Origin: an uncultured Burkholderiales bacterium
GTDB lineage: Bacteria > Pseudomonadota > Gammaproteobacteria > Burkholderiales > Burkholderiaceae_C
Reading direction: 5' to 3'
Assembly (NCBI GenBank): GCA_943908475.1
Contig: CALTTG010000010.1
Coordinates: 18,119 to 82,118, forward strand
DNA length: 64,000 nucleotides
The stretch's first letter is position 1, and each line of letters begins with the position of its first letter. Below are positions 32,707 to 41,076 of this stretch, in pieces. The notes beneath the pieces were generated by a model. It was not told the DNA's origin, made no database searches, and saw only the letters and a program-made list of their open reading frames with translations. A program made the translations under genes and the position numbers.

Positions 32707-33609
32707 ATGAGCGTCACCGCCGATCTGTCTTTTTTTGCGTTGTTGTCACGCCATGGCAGCCTCGCGTCGGCCGCAGCCGAGTTGGGGCTGAGCCCCCCGG
32801 CCGTCAGCCGCCGGCTTGCGGGCCTGGAGCGCCGCTTGGGCGTGCGCTTGCTGAACCGCACCACGAGACGAATGAGCCTGACGCCCGAGGGCGAGCGTTA
32901 CCTGTCCGAGGGGGAGCGCATCCTTGGCGACATCGAAGCGCTGGAGCGGTCCTTGGCCGCCAGCCGTGACGAGCCTCGCGGCCTGTTGCGCGTCAATGCC
33001 ACCTTTGGCTTTGGACGTCGTCACCTGGCCCCCATGATCTCGGCGTTTGCCAGGGCACACCCTCAGGTGCAGGTGTTGCTGGAGTTGACCGACAAACCTT
33101 TGGACCTGACGGCCCACGCGATGGACCTGGGCATCCGGTTTGGGCCGCCGCCCGATGCCCGTGTGCTGGCCCGACGCATCGTGGCCAATCGCCGGTTGCT
33201 GTGCGCCGCGCCCTCGTATTTGGCGCGTCGAGGCGAGCCCGCGTCGCCCCATGATTTGCCTGGGCACGATTGCATCGTCATCCGAGAAAACCTGCGGGCT
33301 TACAACCATTGGAGCCTGACCCACGCCCATGACTCGGGACGCACCACCCTGGTCAAGGTGCATGGACCCTTGAGCACCAACCATGGTGAGGTGGCCGTGG
33401 AGTGGGCGGTGGCCGGCCATGGCATTTTGCTGCGCTCTGAGTGGGATGTGTCCTCATTGCTGCGAGAGGGCTTGCTGCAGCAGGTGTTGCCCGAGTGGGT
33501 GGATGCCTCGGCCGACATCCATGCGGTCTACCCGCAGCGGCACCACCTGTCGGCCAAGGTCAGGGCCTTCATCGACCACTTGTCGACGTGGTTTGGTCAA
33601 GTGTCCTGA
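32707..33609 (+). CDS. LysR family transcriptional regulator
   Basis: The 300-residue protein has the N-terminal winged helix (GSLASAAAELGLSPPAVSR) and the LysR effector-binding domain from about residue 90. The proximity of the divergent TSUP gene suggests it controls a sulfonate, sulfite or similar efflux function. Its last 41 bases overlap the end of a convergent hydrolase gene. Confidence 0.92.
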   Translation: MSVTADLSFFALLSRHGSLASAAAELGLSPPAVSRRLAGLERRLGVRLLNRTTRRMSLTPEGERYLSEGERILGDIEALERSLAASRDEPRGLLRVNATFGFGRRHLAPMISAFARAHPQVQVLLELTDKPLDLTAHAMDLGIRFGPPPDARVLARRIVANRRLLCAAPSYLARRGEPASPHDLPGHDCIVIRENLRAYNHWSLTHAHDSGRTTLVKVHGPLSTNHGEVAVEWAVAGHGILLRSEWDVSSLLREGLLQQVLPEWVDASADIHAVYPQRHHLSAKVRAFIDHLSTWFGQVS

Positions 33610-34366
33610 GCCACTGCAGCACTTCGGCCACCACCCAGGGGCCGTCGTCGTGGGGCAGGTCGTGACCGGCCCAAGGGTGCGTTCGCACGGGGCACCCCCA
33701 GGCCTTCGCGAGGGTTCCGGTGCAGGCAGGGGCCACCATGGCATCCCCTTGGCTGTGCAGCAAGAGGGTGGGTGTGCGTGGTGATCGTGCAGGCGCCCGG
33801 TAACGCGCCGCCGCCCACAGTTGGCGCAGGGCGTTGTGGGCCTGCACCGGATGCCGAGCGCGCAAGTCCAGCCAGGAGGTCAGCGTTTCGGCATCAGATC
33901 GCCCACCTCGGGTGGTCATGGCCAGCACCGACGTTTCCTGCAGCGAGGCGTTCGAGGCATGCGCGAACATCCGGAGCACCCGCAGGTACTGTGGTGGTTG
34001 CAAGCGCTGCCAAAAGGGGTTGAACGGCTTCAAGCTGGTGTTGATGAGCACGGCGCTGGCCACTTCGTGTGGCCACTGATCTTGCCAGGCCACGGTCACC
34101 ATGGCGCCCAGGCTCATGGCCAGCACGCGATACGGCGGCGCCCAGCCATGGGTTCGTTCGAGCGCTTGCAGTTGCTGCCGGACATCTTGCGCCATGGCGT
34201 CCACCGAGGTGGCACTGGTCTGCGCAAATCGGTGCCCGTTGCCCGCCAGATCGGGGGTGAGCACGGGCGTCCCCTCGGGCAGGTGTTGGCGCAACAAGGG
34301 CAGAAACGGTCCCCAGTGACCGGCTTCGCGCGTCAAGCCGCGCAGCAGCACCCAGGGCGGGTTCAT
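33569..34366 (-). CDS. Alpha/beta hydrolase
   Basis: The 265-residue protein is an alpha/beta hydrolase with nucleophile S85 in AMSLGA and a C-terminal histidine in WAGHDLPHDD. The acid is probably in the segment LLLHSQGDAMV. The substrate is unknown. ATG 34366 overlaps the stop of the M14 peptidase gene (34363-34366), so the two are coupled. The stop lies 41 bases inside the convergent LysR gene. Confidence 0.82.
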   Translation of the reverse strand: MNPPWVLLRGLTREAGHWGPFLPLLRQHLPEGTPVLTPDLAGNGHRFAQTSATSVDAMAQDVRQQLQALERTHGWAPPYRVLAMSLGAMVTVAWQDQWPHEVASAVLINTSLKPFNPFWQRLQPPQYLRVLRMFAHASNASLQETSVLAMTTRGGRSDAETLTSWLDLRARHPVQAHNALRQLWAAARYRAPARSPRTPTLLLHSQGDAMVAPACTGTLAKAWGCPVRTHPWAGHDLPHDDGPWVVAEVLQWLRTLDQTTSTSGR

Positions 34367-35427
34367 GGTCTGGTCTCCAGCCATTCCGGCCGGTCGAGGT
34401 ACCAGCGGTTCAAGGCCTCGCGATGGGCCCGGTCTCGATGCTCTGCCGGGGGCAGCCAATTTGCCGCGCTGTAGGCGGCGCGGCCCATGAAGTCCAGCAG
34501 CGAGGCGTGGCGTCGAAGTACCCGCTGTTGTCGATGGTCGATCAGCGGGTTGAAGATGCCGTGCCGACTGAACAACTGACGCGGGTTCTTTTTCACCCAC
34601 AGCCAAGACCCCATCTCCAAGGTCAGGGGCAAAAACACGCCCGGCTGGCGCCGTGAGAGGAGGTAGAGGTGATCCCACAGGTCGCCGTGGGCGAGGTATT
34701 GGCGGCTTTGCGGCTCGAACACGTATCGGTGGTGCACATGGGCCTGTTCGAAGATGCGGTTCAAGGCGAGCACTTCACCCAGGTGTTCGATGGGGGTGCT
34801 GGTGTGGGCATGAGGAAACCAGATGCGGTCGGTGGAGCCAAAGCCCGAGTGGCAATCCAGGGCCAAGCTGAAGGGCCGTCCCAGCAACTCTTGCTGCACA
34901 GCCTCGCACAAGGCTTGGCTCTCCAACTCCATCGGGGCCCCTCTGGGGCCGCGGTACCACGGCAATGCGCGGCTCAGGCGCTGCCCGCCGATGAGCGGCG
35001 GCACCGCTTCCGTGGCATCGATGGGGGCGTTGCGCATCAGGTCCACCCCTTGGGGATTGGCCCGGGTGCCCATCCAGAGTCCGCCCGGATTGACCAAGGG
35101 CATGAACAGCAAGCGCATGCCCTCGAGCTGCCGGTGCAGCAGGTGGTCCCAGCGCAATCGCCTGACCACGCTGGCCAGGTGGTGCATCACCACTTCGGCG
35201 CCGATGCGCTCCAGGCCATGCACCCCGCCGAACAGTCCAATGGCCGGCAACGTGGGATCTGGGTTGCCCAGGGTGAGGCAGAGCACCTCAAAGCGCTTGG
35301 CGCCCGCCGTGACTTCGCACAGGACCCGGGCTTGGAGGTGAGGCTGCCCCTCCTCGATCAGGCGGGGCAGTTCGTCCAGTTCTGGCAGGTCAAAGGTGGT
35401 GGGCACGCGATGCGAGGCAAAAACCAC
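34363..35427 (-). CDS. M14 family zinc carboxypeptidase
   Basis: The 354-residue protein has the M14 zinc site: H70 and E73 in GGVHGLERIG, then H193 in LDCHSGFGS. R132 in VDLMRNAP and the catalytic glutamate E271 in LTLEMGSW also match. It lacks a signal peptide, so it is probably cytoplasmic. Such proteins cleave C-terminal residues or deacylate small substrates. It is co-transcribed with the hydrolase gene downstream. Confidence 0.85.
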   Translation of the reverse strand: MVFASHRVPTTFDLPELDELPRLIEEGQPHLQARVLCEVTAGAKRFEVLCLTLGNPDPTLPAIGLFGGVHGLERIGAEVVMHHLASVVRRLRWDHLLHRQLEGMRLLFMPLVNPGGLWMGTRANPQGVDLMRNAPIDATEAVPPLIGGQRLSRALPWYRGPRGAPMELESQALCEAVQQELLGRPFSLALDCHSGFGSTDRIWFPHAHTSTPIEHLGEVLALNRIFEQAHVHHRYVFEPQSRQYLAHGDLWDHLYLLSRRQPGVFLPLTLEMGSWLWVKKNPRQLFSRHGIFNPLIDHRQQRVLRRHASLLDFMGRAAYSAANWLPPAEHRDRAHREALNRWYLDRPEWLETRP

Positions 35428-35528
35428 GAGCGTCGCTGCTCAGCGTGACGGGTTGATGACGCTGAAGCGTTGCTCAAGCGGTGCTTTTGTCACAGGGATG
35501 TCATGCAAGTCCCGCACACTGCCTGCAG

Positions 35529-35556
35529 TTGTTCAGAGCAGGGTGTCAGGGATAAT
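35529..35556 (+). promoter_or_regulatory. Candidate sigma-70 promoter of the glutamine amidotransferase gene
   Basis: TTGTTC (35529-35534) and GATAAT (35551-35556) are separated by 16 bases, and the start would fall near 35563, about 21 bases before the ATG at 35584. The 156-base gap holds no other recognisable feature. Confidence 0.4.
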
Positions 35557-35583
35557 CAGGCGTTGCCTCAACGCTTCGATCTC

Positions 35584-36345
35584 ATGTGCCAATTGCTCGG
35601 CATGAACTGCAATGTCCCGACGGACATCGTGTTCAGCTTCTCTGGTTTTGCGCAGCGAGCCTGCGAGCATGCCGATGGCTTCGGCATTGCATTTTTTGAA
35701 GGGCGAGGCGTTCGTTGTTTTGTGGACGCCCAGGCAGCCAATGTCTCGCCCGTGGCAGACCTGATCAAGGCCTACCCCATTCGAAGCACCGATGTGGTGG
35801 CCCACATCCGCAAGGCGACGGTGGGCAAGGTTGCGCTGGAAAACTGCCACCCATTCACGCGCGAGTTGTGGGGACGCTATTGGGTGTTCGCCCACAACGG
35901 CGACCTCAAGGACTATCACCCCCGTTTGCACGGGCAGTTCCGCCCGGTGGGCGACACCGACAGCGAGCGTGCCTTTTGCTGGCTCATGCAAGAGATGGCC
36001 AAGAGCCATGCCAGCGTGCCCAGTCCAGAAGAGCTGACCCGAACCTTGCGCGAGCTGGTGCCCCAGGTGGCGCGCTTTGGCACGTTCAACTTCCTGCTGA
36101 GCAATGGCCAGGCCTTGTGGGCCCACGGCACCACCAAGCTGCACTGGCTGGTTCGCCAACACCCTTTTTCGCAAGCCCGATTGCAGGATGCCGACCTGAC
36201 CGTGGACTTCGCCCAGGTCACCGGGCACCAAGATCGCGTGGCCTTGATCGCGACCGAACCCCTGACCACGAATGAACCCTGGACGGCCTTCGAGCCGGGC
36301 GAGTTGAGACTGTTCGTCGACGGTCAGTCGGTCGGGGTGGTTTGA
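35584..36345 (+). CDS. Class II glutamine amidotransferase (YafJ-like)
   Basis: The 253-residue protein begins MCQLLGMNCN, so Cys2 becomes the N-terminal nucleophile of the Ntn hydrolase fold. DGFGIAFFEG, HIRKATVG and the FAHNGDLKDY segment are typical of the glutaminase domain. It lacks a synthase domain, so the acceptor of ammonia is unknown. The start is ATG 35584 because the catalytic Cys must be residue 2. Its end overlaps the convergent dienelactone hydrolase gene by 22 bp. Confidence 0.88.
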   Translation: MCQLLGMNCNVPTDIVFSFSGFAQRACEHADGFGIAFFEGRGVRCFVDAQAANVSPVADLIKAYPIRSTDVVAHIRKATVGKVALENCHPFTRELWGRYWVFAHNGDLKDYHPRLHGQFRPVGDTDSERAFCWLMQEMAKSHASVPSPEELTRTLRELVPQVARFGTFNFLLSNGQALWAHGTTKLHWLVRQHPFSQARLQDADLTVDFAQVTGHQDRVALIATEPLTTNEPWTAFEPGELRLFVDGQSVGVV

Positions 36346-37118
36346 TCGAACCAGGCCAGCATCTTCGCCCAAGCCTGCCGCGCAGCGTCCGGTCGGTAGC
36401 TGCTTCGGTAGTCGGCACAGAAGGCGTGGGGCGCTTGCGCGAATACATCGATTCGCGAGGCGCTCCCCGCGTGGTGGAGTGCCGCTTGCATGGCTTGGAC
36501 ATGGCCCAGGGGGATGCCCTCGTCGAGTTCACCGTACAGCCCGAGCACGGGTGCACGGAGGCTGCTCACCACGTCCAAAGGATGGCTCGGGTGGGTGGGA
36601 AAGGTCGGCCCTTGCAAACGACCGTACCATGCCACGCCGGCTTGCAAGTCTGGGCGGTGCGCGGCATACAACCACGTGATGCGTCCACCCCAGCAAAAGC
36701 CAGTGATGCACACCCGTCGCCCTTGGCCGCCCTGAGCCATCGCATGCTCACGCGCGTCGTCGAGGTCGGCCATGACCTGGGCATCGGTCGTGGGCACGAT
36801 GAACCCGTCGCGGATGGCTTCATAGCTCTGACAGGCACTCGGGTCCCCCAGGCGACCGAAGAGGTCAGGGGCCACGACCAGGAAGCCCTGGTGGGCCAGG
36901 CGTCGAGCCACATCCAGCATGTGTTCATGCAGCCCGAAGATTTCATGCACCAGCAACACCACAGGCCAGGGCCCAGAACCCAGTGGCCGAGCGGTCCAGG
37001 CGCGCACGGTGGCGCGGTCGAATGACGAGGTCCACTGGCACCAGTCCGTGTGCAGACCGGTGTCCGGGGTGTGCACCGTGGTCTCGGCCACAGGTTGGGT
37101 GAGCGCGGCGAAGCTCAT
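36324..37118 (-). CDS. Dienelactone hydrolase family protein
   Basis: The 264-residue protein is a dienelactone hydrolase-like alpha/beta enzyme with nucleophile C142 (GFCWGGR), D199 (YGELDEG) and H231 (APHAFCADYR). E59 in the HEIFG box is also family-typical. It would hydrolyse lactones or related esters; aromatic catabolism is possible, but no neighbouring genes support it. The start overlaps the aldo/keto reductase stop by 4 bp. Confidence 0.88.
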   Translation of the reverse strand: MSFAALTQPVAETTVHTPDTGLHTDWCQWTSSFDRATVRAWTARPLGSGPWPVVLLVHEIFGLHEHMLDVARRLAHQGFLVVAPDLFGRLGDPSACQSYEAIRDGFIVPTTDAQVMADLDDAREHAMAQGGQGRRVCITGFCWGGRITWLYAAHRPDLQAGVAWYGRLQGPTFPTHPSHPLDVVSSLRAPVLGLYGELDEGIPLGHVQAMQAALHHAGSASRIDVFAQAPHAFCADYRSSYRPDAARQAWAKMLAWFDQTTPTD

Positions 37119-38164
37119 GGCGCAGGGTTTGGGAAACGTTGGTGAATTGCCTCAATGCCGGCCAACACTTCGGTTGACAGGAGCAGGTTCACACTGTCGA
37201 TGTTTTCCTGCAGTTGGGCCAGCGTGGTGGCCCCGATGATGTTGCTGGTCACAAAGGGGCGACTGTTGACAAAGGCCAAGGCACCCTGGGCCGGCGACAG
37301 ACCGTGGTCGCGGAAGAGTTGCACGTAGGCCTGCACCGCTTGCAGGGTGGTGTCTCCCTTGTAGCGGGTGAAGCGCTCGAACAAGGTCAGCCGCGCATCA
37401 GGGGGCAGGGCGCCATGGAGGTACTTGCCAGTGAGCATGCCAAAGGCGAGGGGCGAGTACGCCAGCAGGCCCACGTCTTCGCGCAGGCTCACCTCTGACA
37501 GGCCCGTCTCGAAGCTGCGGTTGACCAGGCTGTAGGCGTTTTGAATGCTGGCCACGCGCGGCAGGTTCAAGTGGTGAGACAAGGCGGTGAACTGGCACAG
37601 TCCCCACGGGGTTTCGTTGGAGACCCCTATGTGCCTGACCTTGCCCGAGGCCACCATGTCTTCCAATGCACGCAGGGTCTCTTCAAGGGGCACGGTGTCC
37701 TCATCGGGCACGTGCACGTAATCGCGTTGCCCGAAGATGTTCACGCTGCGGTCGGGCCAATGCAACTGGTAGAGGTCGACGTGGTCGGTCTGCAATCGGC
37801 GCAGGCTGTCATGGAGCGCCTCCATCAAGTTCACGCGATTGAAGTTCAAGCGGCCACCTCGGATGTGTGAGGGCCGTTGGGCTTGCCGCGTGGGGCCCGC
37901 CGCCTTGGTGGCCAGCACGATGTCGTTGCGGCGACCACTGCGCTGGAGCCACGTGCCGATGTATTGTTCTGTGCGGCCTGCCGTTTCGGGTTTGGGCGGC
38001 ACGGGGTACATCTCGGCCGTGTCGATGAGGTTGATGCCCGCGTCCAGCGCCGCGTCGAGTTGAGCGTGGGCCTGCGCCTCGGTGTTTTGCTCGCCCCAGG
38101 TCATGGTGCCCAGGGCGATCAAGCTGACGTTCAGGCCGGTTCGGCCCAGCGGACGGTATTGCAT
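37115..38164 (-). CDS. Aldo/keto reductase (Tas-like)
   Basis: The 349-residue protein has the aldo/keto reductase residues: DTAEMY near 50-55 (catalytic tyrosine), LATKAAG (lysine) and YQLHWPDR (histidine). The NADPH-binding tail is also present. It resembles the Tas subfamily by length and by the long loop after the first strand. The likely reaction is reduction of a carbonyl compound. Start ATG 38164 has GGAG upstream. It overlaps the DLH gene by 4 bp. Confidence 0.9.
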   Translation of the reverse strand: MQYRPLGRTGLNVSLIALGTMTWGEQNTEAQAHAQLDAALDAGINLIDTAEMYPVPPKPETAGRTEQYIGTWLQRSGRRNDIVLATKAAGPTRQAQRPSHIRGGRLNFNRVNLMEALHDSLRRLQTDHVDLYQLHWPDRSVNIFGQRDYVHVPDEDTVPLEETLRALEDMVASGKVRHIGVSNETPWGLCQFTALSHHLNLPRVASIQNAYSLVNRSFETGLSEVSLREDVGLLAYSPLAFGMLTGKYLHGALPPDARLTLFERFTRYKGDTTLQAVQAYVQLFRDHGLSPAQGALAFVNSRPFVTSNIIGATTLAQLQENIDSVNLLLSTEVLAGIEAIHQRFPNPAP

Positions 38165-38204
38165 GCGCAAAAAGCTCCAGAGTGAGCCTTCAGCCTAGCA
38201 CTGC

Positions 38205-39242
38205 TCACTGGTCTTTGTGGCGGCGCACTCGAATCACCTGCTCACCGCTCAGGGTGCGCGCGCGCAATTGGCCGCAGCCGCCGTCCACATCCTGTCCCGC
38301 AGACTGGCGCAGTTTGGTCAACACGCCCCGTTGGTGCAGCCAGCGAGCGATGCTGGCTGCTTTTTCCCAGCTCGGGCGGCGGTAGGGCAGGGCATCCACC
38401 GTGTTGTAAGGAATCATGTTCATCAGGGCGTATTTGCCCTTGAGCAGCCTCACGATGCCCTCAAGCTCTTCCGGGGTGTCGTTGACGCCATCGAGCAAGG
38501 TCCATTGATACTGAATGGGGTAGCCTGTTTGTCGGGCGTAGCGTTCGCCGTGCTCGACCAGCTCGTCTGGGGTGATGCGTGGCGCACGCGGCAGGAGTTC
38601 GGCCCGCAGATCGGCGCGGGTGGTGTGCAGCGACAAGGCCAACGCCGGCTTGACCACGCCCCTCGGCAGCAACTCGAAGGCGCGTTCATCGCCCACGGTC
38701 GAAAACACCAGGTTCTTGTGCCCGATGTTCCCTTGGGTGCCCAGCAATTCGATGGCTTCCAGCACGTTGTCGAGGTTGTGCGAAGGCTCACCCATGCCCA
38801 TGAACACGACTTTCTTGACGGGCCGACGGGTGCGTGCCAGGGCCACTTGAGACACGATCTCGGCGCTGCCGACTTGCCGAAGCAGGCCTTCTTGGCCGGT
38901 CATGCAGAACTTGCAGCCCACGGCACAGCCGACCTGGCTGGACACGCACAGGCCGTCTCGTGGCAACAGCACGCTTTCGACGGTCTGGCCATCTCGCAGG
39001 CCGATCAGCAAGCGCTCCGAGCCGTCTTCACCCGGATGCACCGATTGCAGGCGGGTCAGTCCCTGCAGGGTGTGTTCCAGTTCAGGCAATGCGTTCAAGA
39101 GGGGCTTGGGCAGAAAGTCTTGCACCTTGCGTCGGGTGCCGTCCTGCGGCTTGGCCTGCACCCACTGGCGCAACACACGATCCTGGTGAGCCGGGTTGGC
39201 CCCCAGTGTCGACAGGGTCTGTCGAATCTCGGCGATGCGCAT
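38205..39242 (-). CDS. RlmN-family radical SAM methyltransferase (possible paralogue)
   Basis: The 345-residue protein has the radical SAM motif C106-x3-C110-x2-C113 (CAVGCKFC), with C99 and C323 matching the other essential cysteines of RlmN (C118 and C355 in E. coli). RlmN methylates C2 of A2503 in 23S rRNA and of A37 in some tRNAs. It is shorter than E. coli RlmN (384) and does not sit next to ndk, hisS or der, where the canonical rlmN lies in Burkholderiales, so this may be a second copy. It is translationally coupled to DUF3422 (TGATG). Confidence 0.85.
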   Translation of the reverse strand: MRIAEIRQTLSTLGANPAHQDRVLRQWVQAKPQDGTRRKVQDFLPKPLLNALPELEHTLQGLTRLQSVHPGEDGSERLLIGLRDGQTVESVLLPRDGLCVSSQVGCAVGCKFCMTGQEGLLRQVGSAEIVSQVALARTRRPVKKVVFMGMGEPSHNLDNVLEAIELLGTQGNIGHKNLVFSTVGDERAFELLPRGVVKPALALSLHTTRADLRAELLPRAPRITPDELVEHGERYARQTGYPIQYQWTLLDGVNDTPEELEGIVRLLKGKYALMNMIPYNTVDALPYRRPSWEKAASIARWLHQRGVLTKLRQSAGQDVDGGCGQLRARTLSGEQVIRVRRHKDQ

Positions 39243-40597
39243 CAGCTTCTCTTGGTTTCCAGCTGGCGATGGATGCGGCGGGTGAACATCCAGACCCCCA
39301 CCAGCACCAATGGGGTCAGCACGCCGGCCGCCAGTTCCGGGTGAATGGGCACACCGGCGGCTTTCAGCGCTTTGGCCCCGTACAGCAACAGGCTGATCAC
39401 GTAATAGGAAATGCCGGCGATCGACAGACCCTCCACGGTGGTTTGCAGGGTGAGTTGCAGGTCCTGCCCCTGGGTCAGTTTGGCCAACAGCTGCTGATTT
39501 TGCGTTTCCGTCACGATGTCCACGCGCGTTCGCAACAGCGCGCTGGCGCGCTCAATGCGCTGGGAGAGCGAGGCCAGTCGTTGCTCGGTGGCGGCCACCG
39601 TGGCGATGGCAGGTGACAGTCGCCGCTGCATGAACTCCCCCAAGGTTTGGGTGCCAGGCACGGCCCGCTCACGCAACTCCGCAATGCGCTGTCGCACAAT
39701 GGCCTCGTAAGCCTGAGTCGCTGAGAATCGGTACATGTGTTGAGCGGTGGCTTTTTCCACCCGCGCCGCCACATGGATGAGGGTGTCCAGCAACTCGCTC
39801 TCTGACGCCAGCTTGCCTTCCAGCTGCATCGTGACATCGGCCAGACCGGCCTCAGATTCCGACAGCAGGGCGCTGAGTGATTTGGCCACGGGCAGGCCGC
39901 GCAAGGCCATCATCCGATAGGTCTCCAGCTCCAACAGCCTTTGCGACACACGACCCGCCCGGGTTTCGCTGGTCGAGGCCGGTGCCAGCACCAGCATGCG
40001 TTCAAATCCATCGGGTTTGAGCTGAAAGTTGGTCACGGCCAGCGAGTGGCCATGCCCCAGCAGCGAGGCCACCACGGTGCGACCGCCCGTCCAGCGTTGG
40101 GCTTGGGCCAGTGCGTGGCCGGTGTCTTGCAGATCATGGTGATCCATGGCCATCAAAATCGCCGAGACGGTGCGGCCCGGGATCTGGCTGAGCCATTGGG
40201 GCGACAACGCCAACTGGCTCAGCAGGTCAGGCTCGACCGCGCCCAGCCCCGTGCCTTCGGGCAGGGGTTGCACCAGCACGTAGCGGGTGAATTCGCTGTG
40301 GCGCTCCCACTTCATGGTGAACCCATCGAAGCGAAGGCGCTGGAAGTTGTCGCGCAGGTCGTCGGGCGTCAGCCCTTCTTGCCCGGGCAGCTTCCGGAGG
40401 TGTTCGCACTCTTGTTCGCGGCTCACGTCCTGATTCATGACCGCGATGAACACCACCAAGGCGGGCAGGCGAATGCGGGCCGAAGGGCGTGCATGCACCT
40501 CGTTGTGCAGCACCTCACGCCATGCGTCGTCGGGCGGCAGGGCGATGCGGGCGGTGGAGGAGGGGTCCAGGGTCACGGGAAGGGCACATGCGAGCAA
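39242..40597 (-). CDS. DUF3422 family membrane-anchored protein
   Basis: The 451-residue protein matches DUF3422, with the early motif NEVHARPSARI and a long alpha-helical middle part. Two hydrophobic segments close to the C-terminus (ISYYVISLLLYGA and GVLTPLVLVGVWMF) would anchor it in the membrane. Its function is unknown. The start could be TTG 40597 or GTG 40576; neither has a strong ribosome site. It sits between a FrmR-like gene and the RlmN-family gene. Confidence 0.8.
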   Translation of the reverse strand: MLACALPVTLDPSSTARIALPPDDAWREVLHNEVHARPSARIRLPALVVFIAVMNQDVSREQECEHLRKLPGQEGLTPDDLRDNFQRLRFDGFTMKWERHSEFTRYVLVQPLPEGTGLGAVEPDLLSQLALSPQWLSQIPGRTVSAILMAMDHHDLQDTGHALAQAQRWTGGRTVVASLLGHGHSLAVTNFQLKPDGFERMLVLAPASTSETRAGRVSQRLLELETYRMMALRGLPVAKSLSALLSESEAGLADVTMQLEGKLASESELLDTLIHVAARVEKATAQHMYRFSATQAYEAIVRQRIAELRERAVPGTQTLGEFMQRRLSPAIATVAATEQRLASLSQRIERASALLRTRVDIVTETQNQQLLAKLTQGQDLQLTLQTTVEGLSIAGISYYVISLLLYGAKALKAAGVPIHPELAAGVLTPLVLVGVWMFTRRIHRQLETKRS

Positions 40598-40622
40598 ACG
40601 ACCCCCGATGATGCCTCAAGCC

Positions 40623-40922
40623 TCAGCGAATCTTGCCCACCAGCGCTTCCATGTCGTCGAGGATAGGGGGGATGGCGCTGGCCAACGCCGACGAGCCTGC
40701 CGCGGCCAGCAAGCGTTGCTGCAAGTGGCAACGGGTCATGCGAACGTGGGTGCTGTCCAGTGCCCGCCGCACGGCCGACAGTTGCGCGGCCACCTCCAGG
40801 CAATCGGCGCCTTCTTCGATCATGCGCTGCAGGCCCCGCAGCTGGCCCTCGGCCCGTTTGAGGCGGTTGAGGATCAGTTGCCGTTCGGCATCGGTGTCGG
40901 GGGCGGCAGGTGCGATGGACAT
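40623..40922 (-). CDS. CsoR/RcnR/FrmR-type transcriptional repressor
   Basis: The 99-residue all-helical protein has the DUF156 fold with LNRLKRAEGQLRGLQRMIEEG. Its sensing residues are C41 and H66 (a +25 spacing as in CsoR and FrmR), with an extra C65. The second CsoR cysteine at +29 is replaced by arginine, so the site resembles formaldehyde-sensing FrmR more than copper-sensing CsoR. The target gene is unclear: DUF3422 follows in the same direction at 25 bases. An in-frame ATG at 40976 is an alternative start. Confidence 0.78.
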   Translation of the reverse strand: MSIAPAAPDTDAERQLILNRLKRAEGQLRGLQRMIEEGADCLEVAAQLSAVRRALDSTHVRMTRCHLQQRLLAAAGSSALASAIPPILDDMEALVGKIR

Positions 40923-40955
40923 GCCCGATGGTGGCATGCCTGTTTGGCCGCTTGT

Positions 40956-40971
40956 TTTGCGTTGGCGCAAA
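40956..40971. promoter_or_regulatory. Inverted repeat between the FrmR-like gene and the AraC gene
   Basis: TTTGCG-TTGG-CGCAAA forms 6 bp arms with a 4-base centre, 33 bases upstream of the FrmR-like start, in the 154-base divergent gap. It could be an operator for either regulator. No proof beyond symmetry and position is available. Confidence 0.3.
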
Positions 40972-41076
40972 TTCAAGCAGGTTCAACGCACCGATGTCAG
41001 GACTCAGCGTTTTGCCCAGGTGGCAGTCGGCAGGTGGCGCATTAACATTCGGTTCACTTCATCAAGCGGATCCAAG

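Noticed and set aside
34367..34678. An N-terminal extension of the hydrolase gene (in-frame up to 34678)
   Set aside because: The extension lies within the M14 peptidase gene in another frame, is Pro/Arg/Gly-rich, and the family N-terminus starts at 34366.
40633..41076. A long in-frame extension of the AraC gene to 40633
   Set aside because: This part lies opposite the FrmR-like gene and the divergent promoter region; the family starts after the GTG at 41077.
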